A DNA stretch of 23,489 nucleotides from JADHLK01 sp038131695. Its GTDB lineage: Bacteria; Pseudomonadota; Alphaproteobacteria; Puniceispirillales; Puniceispirillaceae. Under the pieces are notes generated by a model. It saw only the letters and a program-made list of their open reading frames with translations. It ran no database searches and had not been told where the DNA came from. The stretch spans positions 1-23,489 of the forward strand of contig JAYPQA010000081.1 in the NCBI GenBank assembly GCA_038131695.1, read 5' to 3'. Below are positions 1 to 7,520 of this stretch, in pieces. Position 1 is the first letter of the stretch. Each line of letters opens with the position of its first letter. Position numbers and translations under genes: made by a program.

Positions 1-264
1 TCCGGGGGTGACTCGCTCGGTGCGGCAGCTGATTATCATATTCGCCGCTATTTTCAGGCACTTGGTCAGGATATGCCAGCCCCGGGCCTGTATGAGCGGG
101 TTATTCAGGAGGGGGAAAAGCCGTTGCTGTCGGCGACCTTGCGCAAGACCGGCGGCAATCAGATAAGAGCAGCTGAAATTTTGGGGCTGAACCGAAATAC
201 CTTGCGCAAGAAGCTGCGCAGCCTCAATCTGTCCTCAAAGCGGGCAGATTATCGCGATAGCTGA
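1..264 (+). CDS. ntrC: NtrC nitrogen response regulator, C-terminal part (5' end outside window)
   Basis: The frame is open from base 1 to the TGA at 262-264, giving the last 87 residues of a response regulator. The visible part ends in a Fis-type helix-turn-helix: a GGNQIRAAEILGLNRNTLRKK stretch, close to the DNA-binding end of NtrC (GlnG), the sigma-54-dependent activator of nitrogen-assimilation genes. The receiver and AAA+ domains lie upstream of the window. The assignment is supported by ntrY and ntrX following directly, the usual alphaproteobacterial ntrBC-ntrYX order. The gap to ntrY is only 19 bases, so co-transcription is likely. The ATG at 73 is internal to the gene and is not a start. 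Confidence 0.9.
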   Translation, partial: SGGDSLGAAADYHIRRYFQALGQDMPAPGLYERVIQEGEKPLLSATLRKTGGNQIRAAEILGLNRNTLRKKLRSLNLSSKRADYRDS

Positions 265-283
265 CAAAAGGGCCGCACCAGCC

Positions 284-2488
284 ATGGCAGCAGAAGAACA
301 GAAAACCGGGACTTTGCGGGGCTTGCGCCGCCAGCTGCGTCTGGACGGGGCTGTCTGGTTGGTCATTATGCTGGCATTGGGGCTGGGGCTGGCAGCCTTT
401 TTTGCGCTGTCCGGCATTGAAGATGTATCGCGCCAGTCTGATTTGCTGACCCTTGTTTTTGGGCTGGGGGCGCTAGTCTTGCTGGTGCTGGCCATTGTGG
501 TGGGCCGCCAGCTGATCAGCCTGTGGCGGTTGCGGCGCAGCGGGCAGGCCGGGGCGCAGCTGCATTTGCGGCTGGCGGTGCTGTTCGGCGGGGTGACGGT
601 TATCCCCTCGGTTCTGGTGGCCTTGTTCGCGGTGTCTGTTGTGGATTATTCCCTGCGCGGCTGGTTTGCCGAGCGGATTTCCACCGCCGTTTCGGAATCG
701 GTGACCATTGCAGATGCCTATCTGGAAGAACATTCGCGCTCTGTGCGCGGCCAGATTCTGGCGATGGCCAATGATATCAACCGCGAGGCTCCGCGCCTCT
801 TGCCTGATCCCACGGCCCTTGACCGGTTTATTGACAGCCAGACCGGCATCCGCAACCTGTCCGAGGCGGTGATTGTCGATGGAACCGGCCAGATTCAGGC
901 AAAATCGCAATTTGCCTTTGCCCTGTCCTTTGTTGAGCTGCAATCCGGCTGGCTGGACCGCGCCCGCTCTGGCGAGGTGGTGGTGGTGCGCACGCCGCAG
1001 GATAACAAGCTGCAGGCGGTGGTAAAGCTGAACAGTTTTGTGGATGCCTATCTGGTCGCCGGGCGGTTTATCGACCCGGCTGTGCTGGCAGCTGTTGATC
1101 AGACCCGGCTGGCCGCCTCTGACTATCAATCCCTGTCCTTTGCCCAGACTGATATCCAGATTTCCATGGCGGTGCTGTTTGCGGTGCTGGCGCTGATGCT
1201 GCTTTTGGGCGCGCTCTGGGTCGGGCTGGGGTTGGCTAATTCCATTGTTGAGCCGATTGGCCGGGTCATAGCGGTGGCTGATGAGGTGCGCGGCGGCAAT
1301 CTCTCGCCGCGGCTGGCAGAGACCGGCCAGCTGGATGAGATTGACCGGCTGGGAGCCAGCCTGAACCGGATGCTGAATGATTTATCCAGCTCGCAGGAAC
1401 AGCTGGTGCAGGCCAACCGCCAGCTTGATCAGCGCCGGGAATTTACCGAGGCGGTGCTGGCCGGGGCCTCTTCCGGGGTGATCGGGCTGGATCGCAACGG
1501 GGTGGTAACGCTGCCCAATCAGGCTGCCTGCCGGCTTCTGGATATGTCTGCCGAGGCGCTTTACGGGGCCAGGCTGGCAGACAAGGTGCCGGCCTTTGCG
1601 CCGCTTCTGGCCCAGATTGACCGCGGCAAGAAACGGCTGCGCGAGGAACAGATAGCCCTGCGGGCGGGCGGGCGCACCCTGACCGTTCAGGCGCGCCTGA
1701 CTGTTGAGACAGTGGAGGGGCGCATTATCGGCTTTGTGGTCACCTTTGATGATGTGACCGCCCTGTTATCTGCCCAGCGCAAGGCGGCCTGGTCGGATAT
1801 TGCCCGCCGCATTGCCCATGAGATTAAAAACCCACTGACCCCTATCGGGCTGGCCGCCGACAGGCTGGTCAGCAAATATCGCCCGCAAGATGAAAAAGAG
1901 GGTCGCAATTTTGAGCAAACCGTCTCGATCATCAGCCGCCAGGTAGAAGATATTGGCCGCATGGTCGATGAATTCTCGCATTTTGCCCGTATGCCGACTG
2001 CGGTTCTGGAAAAGCTGGATTTGTTGGAATTGCTGGAAGGTCAGGCCCAGCTGGCAGAAGAGGGGGGCGCGGCTGCCCTGACGCTGGAGCTGCCAGAAGG
2101 CCCGCTGCCGGTGCTGGCAGATGCCGGGTTGATGCGCCAAGCCATTACCAACCTTGTCAGCAATGCCCAGAATGTCTTGCAGGAAAACCAGGTGGAAAAT
2201 CCACAAATCCACATGGTTCTGAGCGTTGCAGAGGGTCAGATAACGCTGGTGATAAGGGATAACGGCCCGGGCTTTCCAGAAATGGATCTCGATGAGCTGT
2301 TTGAGCCTTATGTCACCACGCGGGAAAAAGGCACCGGGCTGGGCCTGTCAATTGTGCAGAAAATCATCTCTGATCATGGCGGGGAAATCATGCTGGCCAA
2401 CAATCCGTCCGGCGGGGCAGAAGTAACCTTGACCCTGCCCGCCGGAATAGAACACACTCAGCCCAAAAACCGGGTGAACAGGCCATGA
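284..2488 (+). CDS. ntrY: NtrY transmembrane sensor histidine kinase
   Basis: A 734-residue membrane histidine kinase, the sensor partner of NtrX in nitrogen and redox signalling. Seen in order: three hydrophobic segments at about residues 25-44, 52-78 and 96-122; a periplasmic-type region; a fourth membrane segment at about 290-318; a HAMP-like linker; a PAS-like region (about 385-490); then the kinase core. The H-box is RRIAHEIKNPLTP with the phospho-accepting histidine at residue 512. The N-box is QAITNLVSNAQN, followed by DNGPGFP (Asp659) and GTGLGLSIVQK for ATP binding. Length and layout match alphaproteobacterial NtrY. The start at 284 follows a weak AAAAGGG. The 3' end overlaps ntrX in ATGATG, which suggests translational coupling. 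No frame problem is seen. Confidence 0.95.
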   Translation: MAAEEQKTGTLRGLRRQLRLDGAVWLVIMLALGLGLAAFFALSGIEDVSRQSDLLTLVFGLGALVLLVLAIVVGRQLISLWRLRRSGQAGAQLHLRLAVLFGGVTVIPSVLVALFAVSVVDYSLRGWFAERISTAVSESVTIADAYLEEHSRSVRGQILAMANDINREAPRLLPDPTALDRFIDSQTGIRNLSEAVIVDGTGQIQAKSQFAFALSFVELQSGWLDRARSGEVVVVRTPQDNKLQAVVKLNSFVDAYLVAGRFIDPAVLAAVDQTRLAASDYQSLSFAQTDIQISMAVLFAVLALMLLLGALWVGLGLANSIVEPIGRVIAVADEVRGGNLSPRLAETGQLDEIDRLGASLNRMLNDLSSSQEQLVQANRQLDQRREFTEAVLAGASSGVIGLDRNGVVTLPNQAACRLLDMSAEALYGARLADKVPAFAPLLAQIDRGKKRLREEQIALRAGGRTLTVQARLTVETVEGRIIGFVVTFDDVTALLSAQRKAAWSDIARRIAHEIKNPLTPIGLAADRLVSKYRPQDEKEGRNFEQTVSIISRQVEDIGRMVDEFSHFARMPTAVLEKLDLLELLEGQAQLAEEGGAAALTLELPEGPLPVLADAGLMRQAITNLVSNAQNVLQENQVENPQIHMVLSVAEGQITLVIRDNGPGFPEMDLDELFEPYVTTREKGTGLGLSIVQKIISDHGGEIMLANNPSGGAEVTLTLPAGIEHTQPKNRVNRP

Positions 2489-3882
2489 TGGAAGAAATTC
2501 TGATCGTCGATGATGAGCCGGATATCCGCGCCCTGATCAGCCTGTCACTTGAGGATGAGGGCTTTACCACCGTGCAGGCCGCCGACGGGGCGGCCGCCAG
2601 ACAGGTCTTGTCCTCGCGCCAGCCCTCGGCAGCGATTCTCGATATCTGGATGCGGGAATCAGATATGGATGGGCTGGAATTGCTGAATTGGTGCCGCTCT
2701 ATCTATCCGGAAATGCCGGTGATTATGATCTCTGGTCATGGCACGATTGCCACCGCTGTTCAGGCGATTCGGCAGGGCGCCTATGATTTTGTGGAAAAAC
2801 CGTTCAAGACCGAGCGGCTATTGCTGACCGTTCGGCGGGCCTTGCAGACGCGCAAGCTGGAACAGGAAAATGCCGCCTTGCGCTCGCAGACCGGCCAGAC
2901 CGAAGCCCCGCGCCTGATCGGCCAGTCGGCCGCCATTCGCCAGCTCGGCCAGCAAGTTGAAAAGCTGGCCCCGACAGCCAGCCGGGTGCTGATCAGCGGG
3001 CCGTCCGGCTCTGGCAAGGAAACGCTGGCACGGGTGATTCATGCCCAGTCCGGGCGCGGCGAACAGCCCTTTGTGGTGGCGGCGTGCGGGCGGCTGACAG
3101 CTGAGCGGGCGGATGCCGAGCTGTTTGGAGCAGAACAGCTGCAGGCGGGCCGGCGGGTGGTGGGCCTGTTGGAGCAGGCCAATCGCGGCACGCTCTATTT
3201 TGATGAGATTTGTGATCTGCCTGCCGAAACCCAGGGGCGTATCGTGCGCGCCGTTGCTGAACAGCGGTTCCGGCGCATCGGCGGGGCTTCAGAAGTGGTT
3301 GCGGATGTGCGGATTATATCGGCTTCCTCACGCGATATTCAGGACGCGATAGCCGATGGCAGCCTGCGTGAGGATCTCTATTATCGCCTCGGCGTGGTGC
3401 AGCTGGAAATCCCGCCCTTGTCTCGGCGGCGCGAGGATATCAGCCTGTTGGCAAAGCATTTTGCCGCCCATCAATGTCAGATTCTGGGCCGTCCGCCAGT
3501 CAAGCTGGGAGAGGATTTGCTCAACGCCATGCGGGCCTGCAGCTGGCCGGGCCAGGTGCGCCAGCTGCGCAATGCGCTGGAATCGATGATAATCCTCGCG
3601 CCAAATGAGCCGGATATTGTGCTGGGCGCTTCTGCCTTGCCAGCACAGCTGCTTGCTGATAATACAGGCGGCCAATCAGCAGTGACCGCAGAAGAAATGC
3701 TGTCGCTGCCATTGCGTCAGGCCAGAGAGGCTTTTGAAAAGGAATATATGACCGCCCAGCTGGACAGGTTTGCCGGCCATATATCGCAAATGGCCAAATT
3801 TGTCGGCATGGAACGCTCGGCCCTGCATCGCAAGCTGAAAGCGCTTGGCGTGCAGGCGGCGGATGAGGATAAAGATCAATGA
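2485..3882 (+). CDS. ntrX: NtrX response regulator (REC-AAA+-Fis)
   Basis: A 465-residue NtrC-family response regulator. The receiver domain has the acidic pair in LIVDDEPD, the phospho-accepting Asp53 in ILDIWM and a lysine in VEKPF. The AAA+ domain has Walker A GPSGSGKE at residues 172-179 and a Walker-B-like TLYFDEI. A Fis-type helix-turn-helix (HISQMAKFVGMERSALHRKL) ends the protein. The GAFTGA loop that contacts sigma-54 is absent: between ELFGAE and GLLEQANRGTLYFDE there is a short Arg/Gly-containing stretch. This is familiar from alphaproteobacterial NtrX and suggests it does not act as a classical sigma-54 activator. The ATG at 2485 overlaps the ntrY stop; a second ATG at 2488 is possible. 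The 3' end overlaps trkA in ATGA. The frame is intact. Confidence 0.95.
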   Translation: MMEEILIVDDEPDIRALISLSLEDEGFTTVQAADGAAARQVLSSRQPSAAILDIWMRESDMDGLELLNWCRSIYPEMPVIMISGHGTIATAVQAIRQGAYDFVEKPFKTERLLLTVRRALQTRKLEQENAALRSQTGQTEAPRLIGQSAAIRQLGQQVEKLAPTASRVLISGPSGSGKETLARVIHAQSGRGEQPFVVAACGRLTAERADAELFGAEQLQAGRRVVGLLEQANRGTLYFDEICDLPAETQGRIVRAVAEQRFRRIGGASEVVADVRIISASSRDIQDAIADGSLREDLYYRLGVVQLEIPPLSRRREDISLLAKHFAAHQCQILGRPPVKLGEDLLNAMRACSWPGQVRQLRNALESMIILAPNEPDIVLGASALPAQLLADNTGGQSAVTAEEMLSLPLRQAREAFEKEYMTAQLDRFAGHISQMAKFVGMERSALHRKLKALGVQAADEDKDQ

Positions 3883-5318
3883 AGATTGTGATTTGCGGGG
3901 CGGGCATTGTGGGCTCGGCGATTGCCACCTATCTGGCCCAGGAAGGCAATGATGTGACCATTGTCGATCAGGACCCGGACAAGGTGCAGCGGGTAACCGA
4001 ACACGCTGATCTGGCCGCTGTGGTCGGGGTAGCCTCGCACCCGGATATTCTCCAGCAGGCCGGGCTGGCAGATGCTGAGCTGATTATCGCGGTGACCGAT
4101 TCAGATGAGATCAACATGGTGGCCTGTCAGGTCTCGCACACTATTTTTGAGACGCCGAACCGGATCGCCCGGGTGCGGGCCAATGCCTATCTCTCGCCTG
4201 CGGCCAAAATGCTCTATTCGCCGGAGCATCTGCCGATTGATCATATTATCTCGCCGGAATTGGAAGTGTCACGTTCGGTCAGCCGCCAGCTGCGCCTGCC
4301 CGGGGCGTTTGATGTCAAGGATATGGGGGGCGGGCGTATTCGCCTGATCGGCGTGCAATGTGATGAGCAATGCCCGATTCTGGCGACGCCTATCCGGCAT
4401 CTGACCAATCTTTTCCCGGATCTGAATATGACGATTGTGGCCCTTATCCGGTCCGGGCGGGTAATCATTCCGCGCGATGGCTCGGATATGATGGAGGCGG
4501 GGGACCGCGTTTATTTTGTCTGTGATGCAGACCATACAGAGCGGGCAATGGCCTCCTTCGGCCATACTGAAAATGAGGCCAGTTCCGTGGTGATCGCTGG
4601 CGGCGGCAATATCGGCCTGTTGCTGGCTGAGGATATTGAAAAGGGTTTTGGCCAGACCGAGTCCGTGATTATTGAGCTGCACAAGGAACAGGCCCGCCAT
4701 CTGGCTGAGCAGCTGGGCCAGACCTCGGTCGTTTGCGGCGATACGCTGGATGCCGATATTCTAAAAGAGGCTGGCGTGCCGACAACCGATACCTTTGTTT
4801 CGGTCTCCAATGATGATGAGGTGAATATCCTCTCTGCCCTTCTGGCCAAGCGGATGGGGGCCCGCCATACGGTGGCGCTGGTCAATATGCCGGGCTTTGT
4901 GCCGCTGATCAGCGCGCTGGGCGTGGATGCGGTGATCAACCCGCCGCAAATTACCATCTCCTCGGTTCTTGAGCATGTCCGGCGCGGGCGCATTGTAGAT
5001 GTGCATTCGCTGGTTGAGGAGCTGGGCGAGGTGCTGGAGGCCGAAGCGCTGGCAACCTCTGCGCTGGTGGGCCAGCCCTTGCGCAAATCCCGCATTCCCA
5101 AAGGCGTTGTCATCAGGGCGGTGCTGCGCGGCGAGCGGGTCATTCCGGCGCGCGGTGATACGGTCATTGAGAGCTGGCGACCAGGTGATTGTGTTTGCCC
5201 GCCAGAAATCGCGCCAGGCGGAGAGCGTTTTGTCTGCCAAACAGGATTTTTTCGGCTGACCGGGCCAAATAGCAGCTTGCCTCAAGACCGGCTGCTGTCT
5301 AAACTCACTCTTTCATAA
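3879..5318 (+). CDS. trkA: TrkA potassium-uptake regulatory protein, frameshifted at the C-terminus
   Basis: Cytoplasmic NAD(H)-binding regulator of Trk/Ktr potassium channels, made of two RCK halves. The first Rossmann motif is CGAGIVGSAIA (Gly7-Gly12), with an acidic residue following in VDQD. The second is VVIAGGGNIG at 237-246. The open frame gives 479 residues, but the end after GDTVIE does not look like TrkA. Removing one A in GAGAGCTGGCGAC (about 5170) gives GDTVIEAGDQVIVFARQK, a typical RCK_C ending. That frame stops at 5257-5259 and yields 459 residues, the usual family length. The annotated stop at 5318 is therefore probably an artefact of a one-base insertion. The start overlaps ntrX, so trkA belongs to the ntr transcription unit. 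Confidence 0.93.
   Translation: MKIVICGAGIVGSAIATYLAQEGNDVTIVDQDPDKVQRVTEHADLAAVVGVASHPDILQQAGLADAELIIAVTDSDEINMVACQVSHTIFETPNRIARVRANAYLSPAAKMLYSPEHLPIDHIISPELEVSRSVSRQLRLPGAFDVKDMGGGRIRLIGVQCDEQCPILATPIRHLTNLFPDLNMTIVALIRSGRVIIPRDGSDMMEAGDRVYFVCDADHTERAMASFGHTENEASSVVIAGGGNIGLLLAEDIEKGFGQTESVIIELHKEQARHLAEQLGQTSVVCGDTLDADILKEAGVPTTDTFVSVSNDDEVNILSALLAKRMGARHTVALVNMPGFVPLISALGVDAVINPPQITISSVLEHVRRGRIVDVHSLVEELGEVLEAEALATSALVGQPLRKSRIPKGVVIRAVLRGERVIPARGDTVIESWRPGDCVCPPEIAPGGERFVCQTGFFRLTGPNSSLPQDRLLSKLTLS
5277..5305 (+). promoter_or_regulatory. Possible sigma-70-type promoter upstream of hfq
   Basis: TTGCCT at 5277-5282 and TAAACT at 5300-5305 are separated by 17 bases, each matching four of six consensus positions. 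They lie just after the corrected trkA stop at 5259 and about 67 bases before the hfq start. hfq often has its own promoter. This is a weak match and could be chance. Confidence 0.22.
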
Positions 5319-5371
5319 TAATGATCTGCCATTGCAGGGTGTATAAAAAGGCAGGCAAGAGGGGAGCTGGC

Positions 5372-5581
5372 ATGGACAAACAGCACAATCTGCAGGATTT
5401 GTTTCTGAATCACCTGCGCAAGCAACATATTTCGGTAACCGTGTTTCTGGTCAATGGCGTAAAATTACAAGGCATTATCACCTGGTTCGACAATTATTCC
5501 ATCCTGCTGAAGCGCGATGGCCATGTGCAGCTGATATATCAAGCACGCGGTGTCCACCATTATGCCAGCCACCCCTATTGA
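5372..5581 (+). CDS. hfq: Hfq RNA chaperone, frameshifted near the C-terminus
   Basis: Small Sm-like RNA chaperone that forms hexamers and pairs small RNAs with mRNAs. The start at 5372 (MDKQHNLQDLFLNHLRK) follows a strong AGAGGGGAG; the frame is open further upstream to 5321, but that part has no Hfq similarity. The Sm1 region (VTVFLVNGVKLQGIITWFDN) is intact. After codon 57 (Gln, 5540-5542) the frame leaves the family. Dropping the G at 5543 restores YQHAVSTIMPATPI, the conserved Sm2 end corresponding to Y-K-H-A. That frame continues to a TGA at 5643-5645, giving 90 residues, a normal Hfq length. As written, the product would lack the Sm2 histidine and would probably not work. Most likely a sequencing indel. 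Confidence 0.92.
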   Translation: MDKQHNLQDLFLNHLRKQHISVTVFLVNGVKLQGIITWFDNYSILLKRDGHVQLIYQARGVHHYASHPY

Positions 5582-5601
5582 TATGCAGGAAATTGAACAG
5601 C

Positions 5602-6527
5602 ATGACAGCCAACAGGCCAAGCCAGACGGAAACGGGCCCAGCTGAAAAAGACCCAGCTGAACAAGAACAGCCCGGACAGGCTGAAACCGCTCTGGCTGGT
5701 CTGGATTGGGACGGGCTGAGCGCTGAGGTCTACCAGCTGCTGGAACAGGCGTCTGAGCAGTTTATCCTGCCGCGCTGGCAAAGGCTGGCTGAGCAGGAGA
5801 TCCACACCAAAAGCAGCGCCTCAGATTTCGTGACCATTGCTGATCTGGAAGCTGAAGCCTGGCTCACCCCAGGCTGGCCGGTCTGCTGGCTGGCGCGCAG
5901 ATTATCGCTGAAGAAGCCAGCGCGGCGGACCCGGCCTTGCGGGATCGGGCCGGTGAAGGGCTGGTCTGGACGCTGGATCCGGTAGATGGCACGCGCAATT
6001 TTGTCCAGCAACGCCCGGCCTTCTGCTCTATGGCTGCGCTGGCAGAAGCGGGAGCTGGGCAGGCGGCCTGGATTTGGCTACCGCTGGAAAGGGCCTGTCT
6101 GCACGCGCGCGCAGGCGGGCTATTCTGGATAGATAGCCAAGGAGTTCAAAGGCTGGGCCGCCCGGACCATCAGCGCGGCCTGGACCGGATGCAGGGAACC
6201 GGCGGCGTGCTGGGGCTGGAAGGGGCACAAAGAGCGGCGGTGCAGGAGCGGCTGAAAGCCTTGCCCGGGCGCCGCTTTGTCGGGTCTGCCGGTATTGAGG
6301 CGGTGCGTCTGGCTCTGGGCGAGCTGGATTTCCTCTATCATGCGCGCTGCAACCCGTGGGATCATTTGCCGGTGGATATTATCTGCCGGCAAGCGGGCCT
6401 GTGCGTGCGCCAGCTGCCCGGCGGCGGGGCCTATCATCCGGCCAGCCGCACCGGTATTCTGGTTGCCCCGGATGCCTCTGCCTGGCAGGATTTGGCCAGC
6501 CATATCTGGCCAGAGGCAGCAGAATAA
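5602..6527 (+). CDS. Inositol monophosphatase family protein, one frameshift
   Basis: Mg-dependent sugar- or nucleotide-phosphate phosphatase of the IMPase/CysQ/histidinol-phosphatase superfamily; the substrate cannot be told. Family motifs appear across two frames. DFVTIAD (residues 75-81) is in the first frame. AEEAS, LDPVDGTRNF and, near the end, NPWDHLPVDII are in the second. The frames join at the CCCC run 5867-5870: one extra C gives LTPRLAGLLAGAQIIAEE, so a single homopolymer deletion explains the break. The corrected protein has about 308 residues. The first 45 or so are rich in Gln, Glu and Pro and are not conserved. The start at 5602 lies inside the corrected end of hfq, so the two genes overlap in the corrected reading. 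The TAA at 6525-6527 abuts the mazG stop on the other strand. Confidence 0.82.
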
Positions 6528-7346
6528 TCAGCCCTTGCCCTTGGCTTCCTGCCAGAGAGCCTCCATCTCATCCAAAGAGGCTTCTTCCATTGATTTGCCA
6601 TTCTTTTTAATGGATTCTTCTATATAATTAAAGCGTTTTTGAAACTTGTCATTACAGGCGAGCAGGGCTGTTTCCGGGTCCACCCCGGCCTTGCGGGCGA
6701 TATTGGCAGCGACAAACATAATATCGCCGGTTTCCTCATGCAGCCGGGTCGGGTCCGGCGTGGCGCTGGCCAGCTCGGCGCGCAGCTCGGCAATTTCCTC
6801 TTCCATCTTGTCCAGAACGGCGGCCAAATCCGGCCAGTCAAACCCCACCCGGGCGGCGCGTTTTTGCAGCTTGACCGCCCGCATCATGGCCGGCAGGCTA
6901 ACGGCGATGCCATCCAGCAGGCTGGCCGTGCCTGACCCTGCCTCGCTTTGCCGTTCCGCAGCCTTGATATCCTCCCAGCTGGTGCGCACGGCTGCGGCGG
7001 TTTTCGCCTCAGCTGTGCCAAAGACATGGGGATGGCGGCGGATCATCTTCTCGGAAATGGCGGCGGCAACATCCGCCAGCGTGAACAGGCCCATCTCTTC
7101 TGCCATGCGGGCATGAAAGACGATCTGCAACAGCAAATCGCCCAGCTCATCCTGCAGCTTTTCCGGCGAACCAGACCGGATGGCATCAGCGACTTCATAG
7201 GCTTCTTCTATTGTATAGGGGGCGATAGAGGCGAAATCCTGCTCTCTGTCCCAGGGGCAGCCGGTTTGCGGGTCGCGCAGCGCGGCCATAATCTGTTGCA
7301 GGCGGGCAATTTGTTCCAGCGCGGCAGATGGGTCAGGCTTGTCCAT
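6528..7346 (-). CDS. mazG: MazG nucleoside triphosphate pyrophosphohydrolase
   Basis: Intact 272-residue MazG, which hydrolyses NTPs and dNTPs to monophosphates and pyrophosphate, cleaning the nucleotide pool. The N-terminal half starts with a LQQIMAALRDP segment and CPWDREQ (30-36). The metal-binding ExxE...ExxD pattern is visible as Glu48/Glu51 (YTIEEAYE) and Glu67/Asp70 (DELGDLLLQIVFHA). The C-terminal half repeats the pattern (KMEEEIAELRAEL, HEETGDIMF). Length is close to E. coli MazG (263). The start at 7346 is chosen because similarity begins there; the frame is open upstream to 7415 with unrelated sequence. The gene converges on the phosphatase with no intergenic base. It has none of the frame breaks seen around it. 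Confidence 0.95.
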   Translation of the reverse strand: MDKPDPSAALEQIARLQQIMAALRDPQTGCPWDREQDFASIAPYTIEEAYEVADAIRSGSPEKLQDELGDLLLQIVFHARMAEEMGLFTLADVAAAISEKMIRRHPHVFGTAEAKTAAAVRTSWEDIKAAERQSEAGSGTASLLDGIAVSLPAMMRAVKLQKRAARVGFDWPDLAAVLDKMEEEIAELRAELASATPDPTRLHEETGDIMFVAANIARKAGVDPETALLACNDKFQKRFNYIEESIKKNGKSMEEASLDEMEALWQEAKGKG

Positions 7347-7486
7347 GGTTCCAACTCTAGCCCTGCCTGGCTGCCTCTGTCCAGCCTTGCCGGGCGCAGC
7401 GGGGCGGACAGGCAAAGCGCAAGTGACTTGCTATCTGGTGCGGCTTTCGGCATTCTGGGCCCGCCAAGTTCACATGACCCCATCCG

Positions 7487-7511
7487 CGGATTTTGGAGCC
7501 GGATTTTGGAG
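7487..7511 (+). repeat. 12-bp tandem duplication containing the DUF502 ribosome-binding site
   Basis: CGGATTTTGGAG occurs at 7487-7498 and again at 7500-7511, separated by one base (period 13). The second copy supplies the GGAG Shine-Dalgarno ahead of the ATG at 7521; the first copy puts an identical GGAG 13 bases upstream. It lies in the divergent mazG/DUF502 intergenic region. Confidence 0.6.
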
Positions 7512-7520
7512 AGAGACAAG

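Noticed and set aside
473..1129. 218-residue open frame on the minus strand, His- and Gln-rich
   Set aside because: Antisense shadow of ntrY; the composition is what reversing a Leu/Ala/Val-rich membrane gene produces.
5540..5581. Programmed frameshifting in hfq (and trkA)
   Set aside because: No slippery heptamer or obvious downstream structure is seen, and the same kind of break occurs in a dozen unrelated genes.
6948..7520. Long upstream extension of the DUF502 frame across mazG
   Set aside because: It runs antisense through intact mazG; the ATG at 7521 has its own ribosome site and is where family similarity begins.
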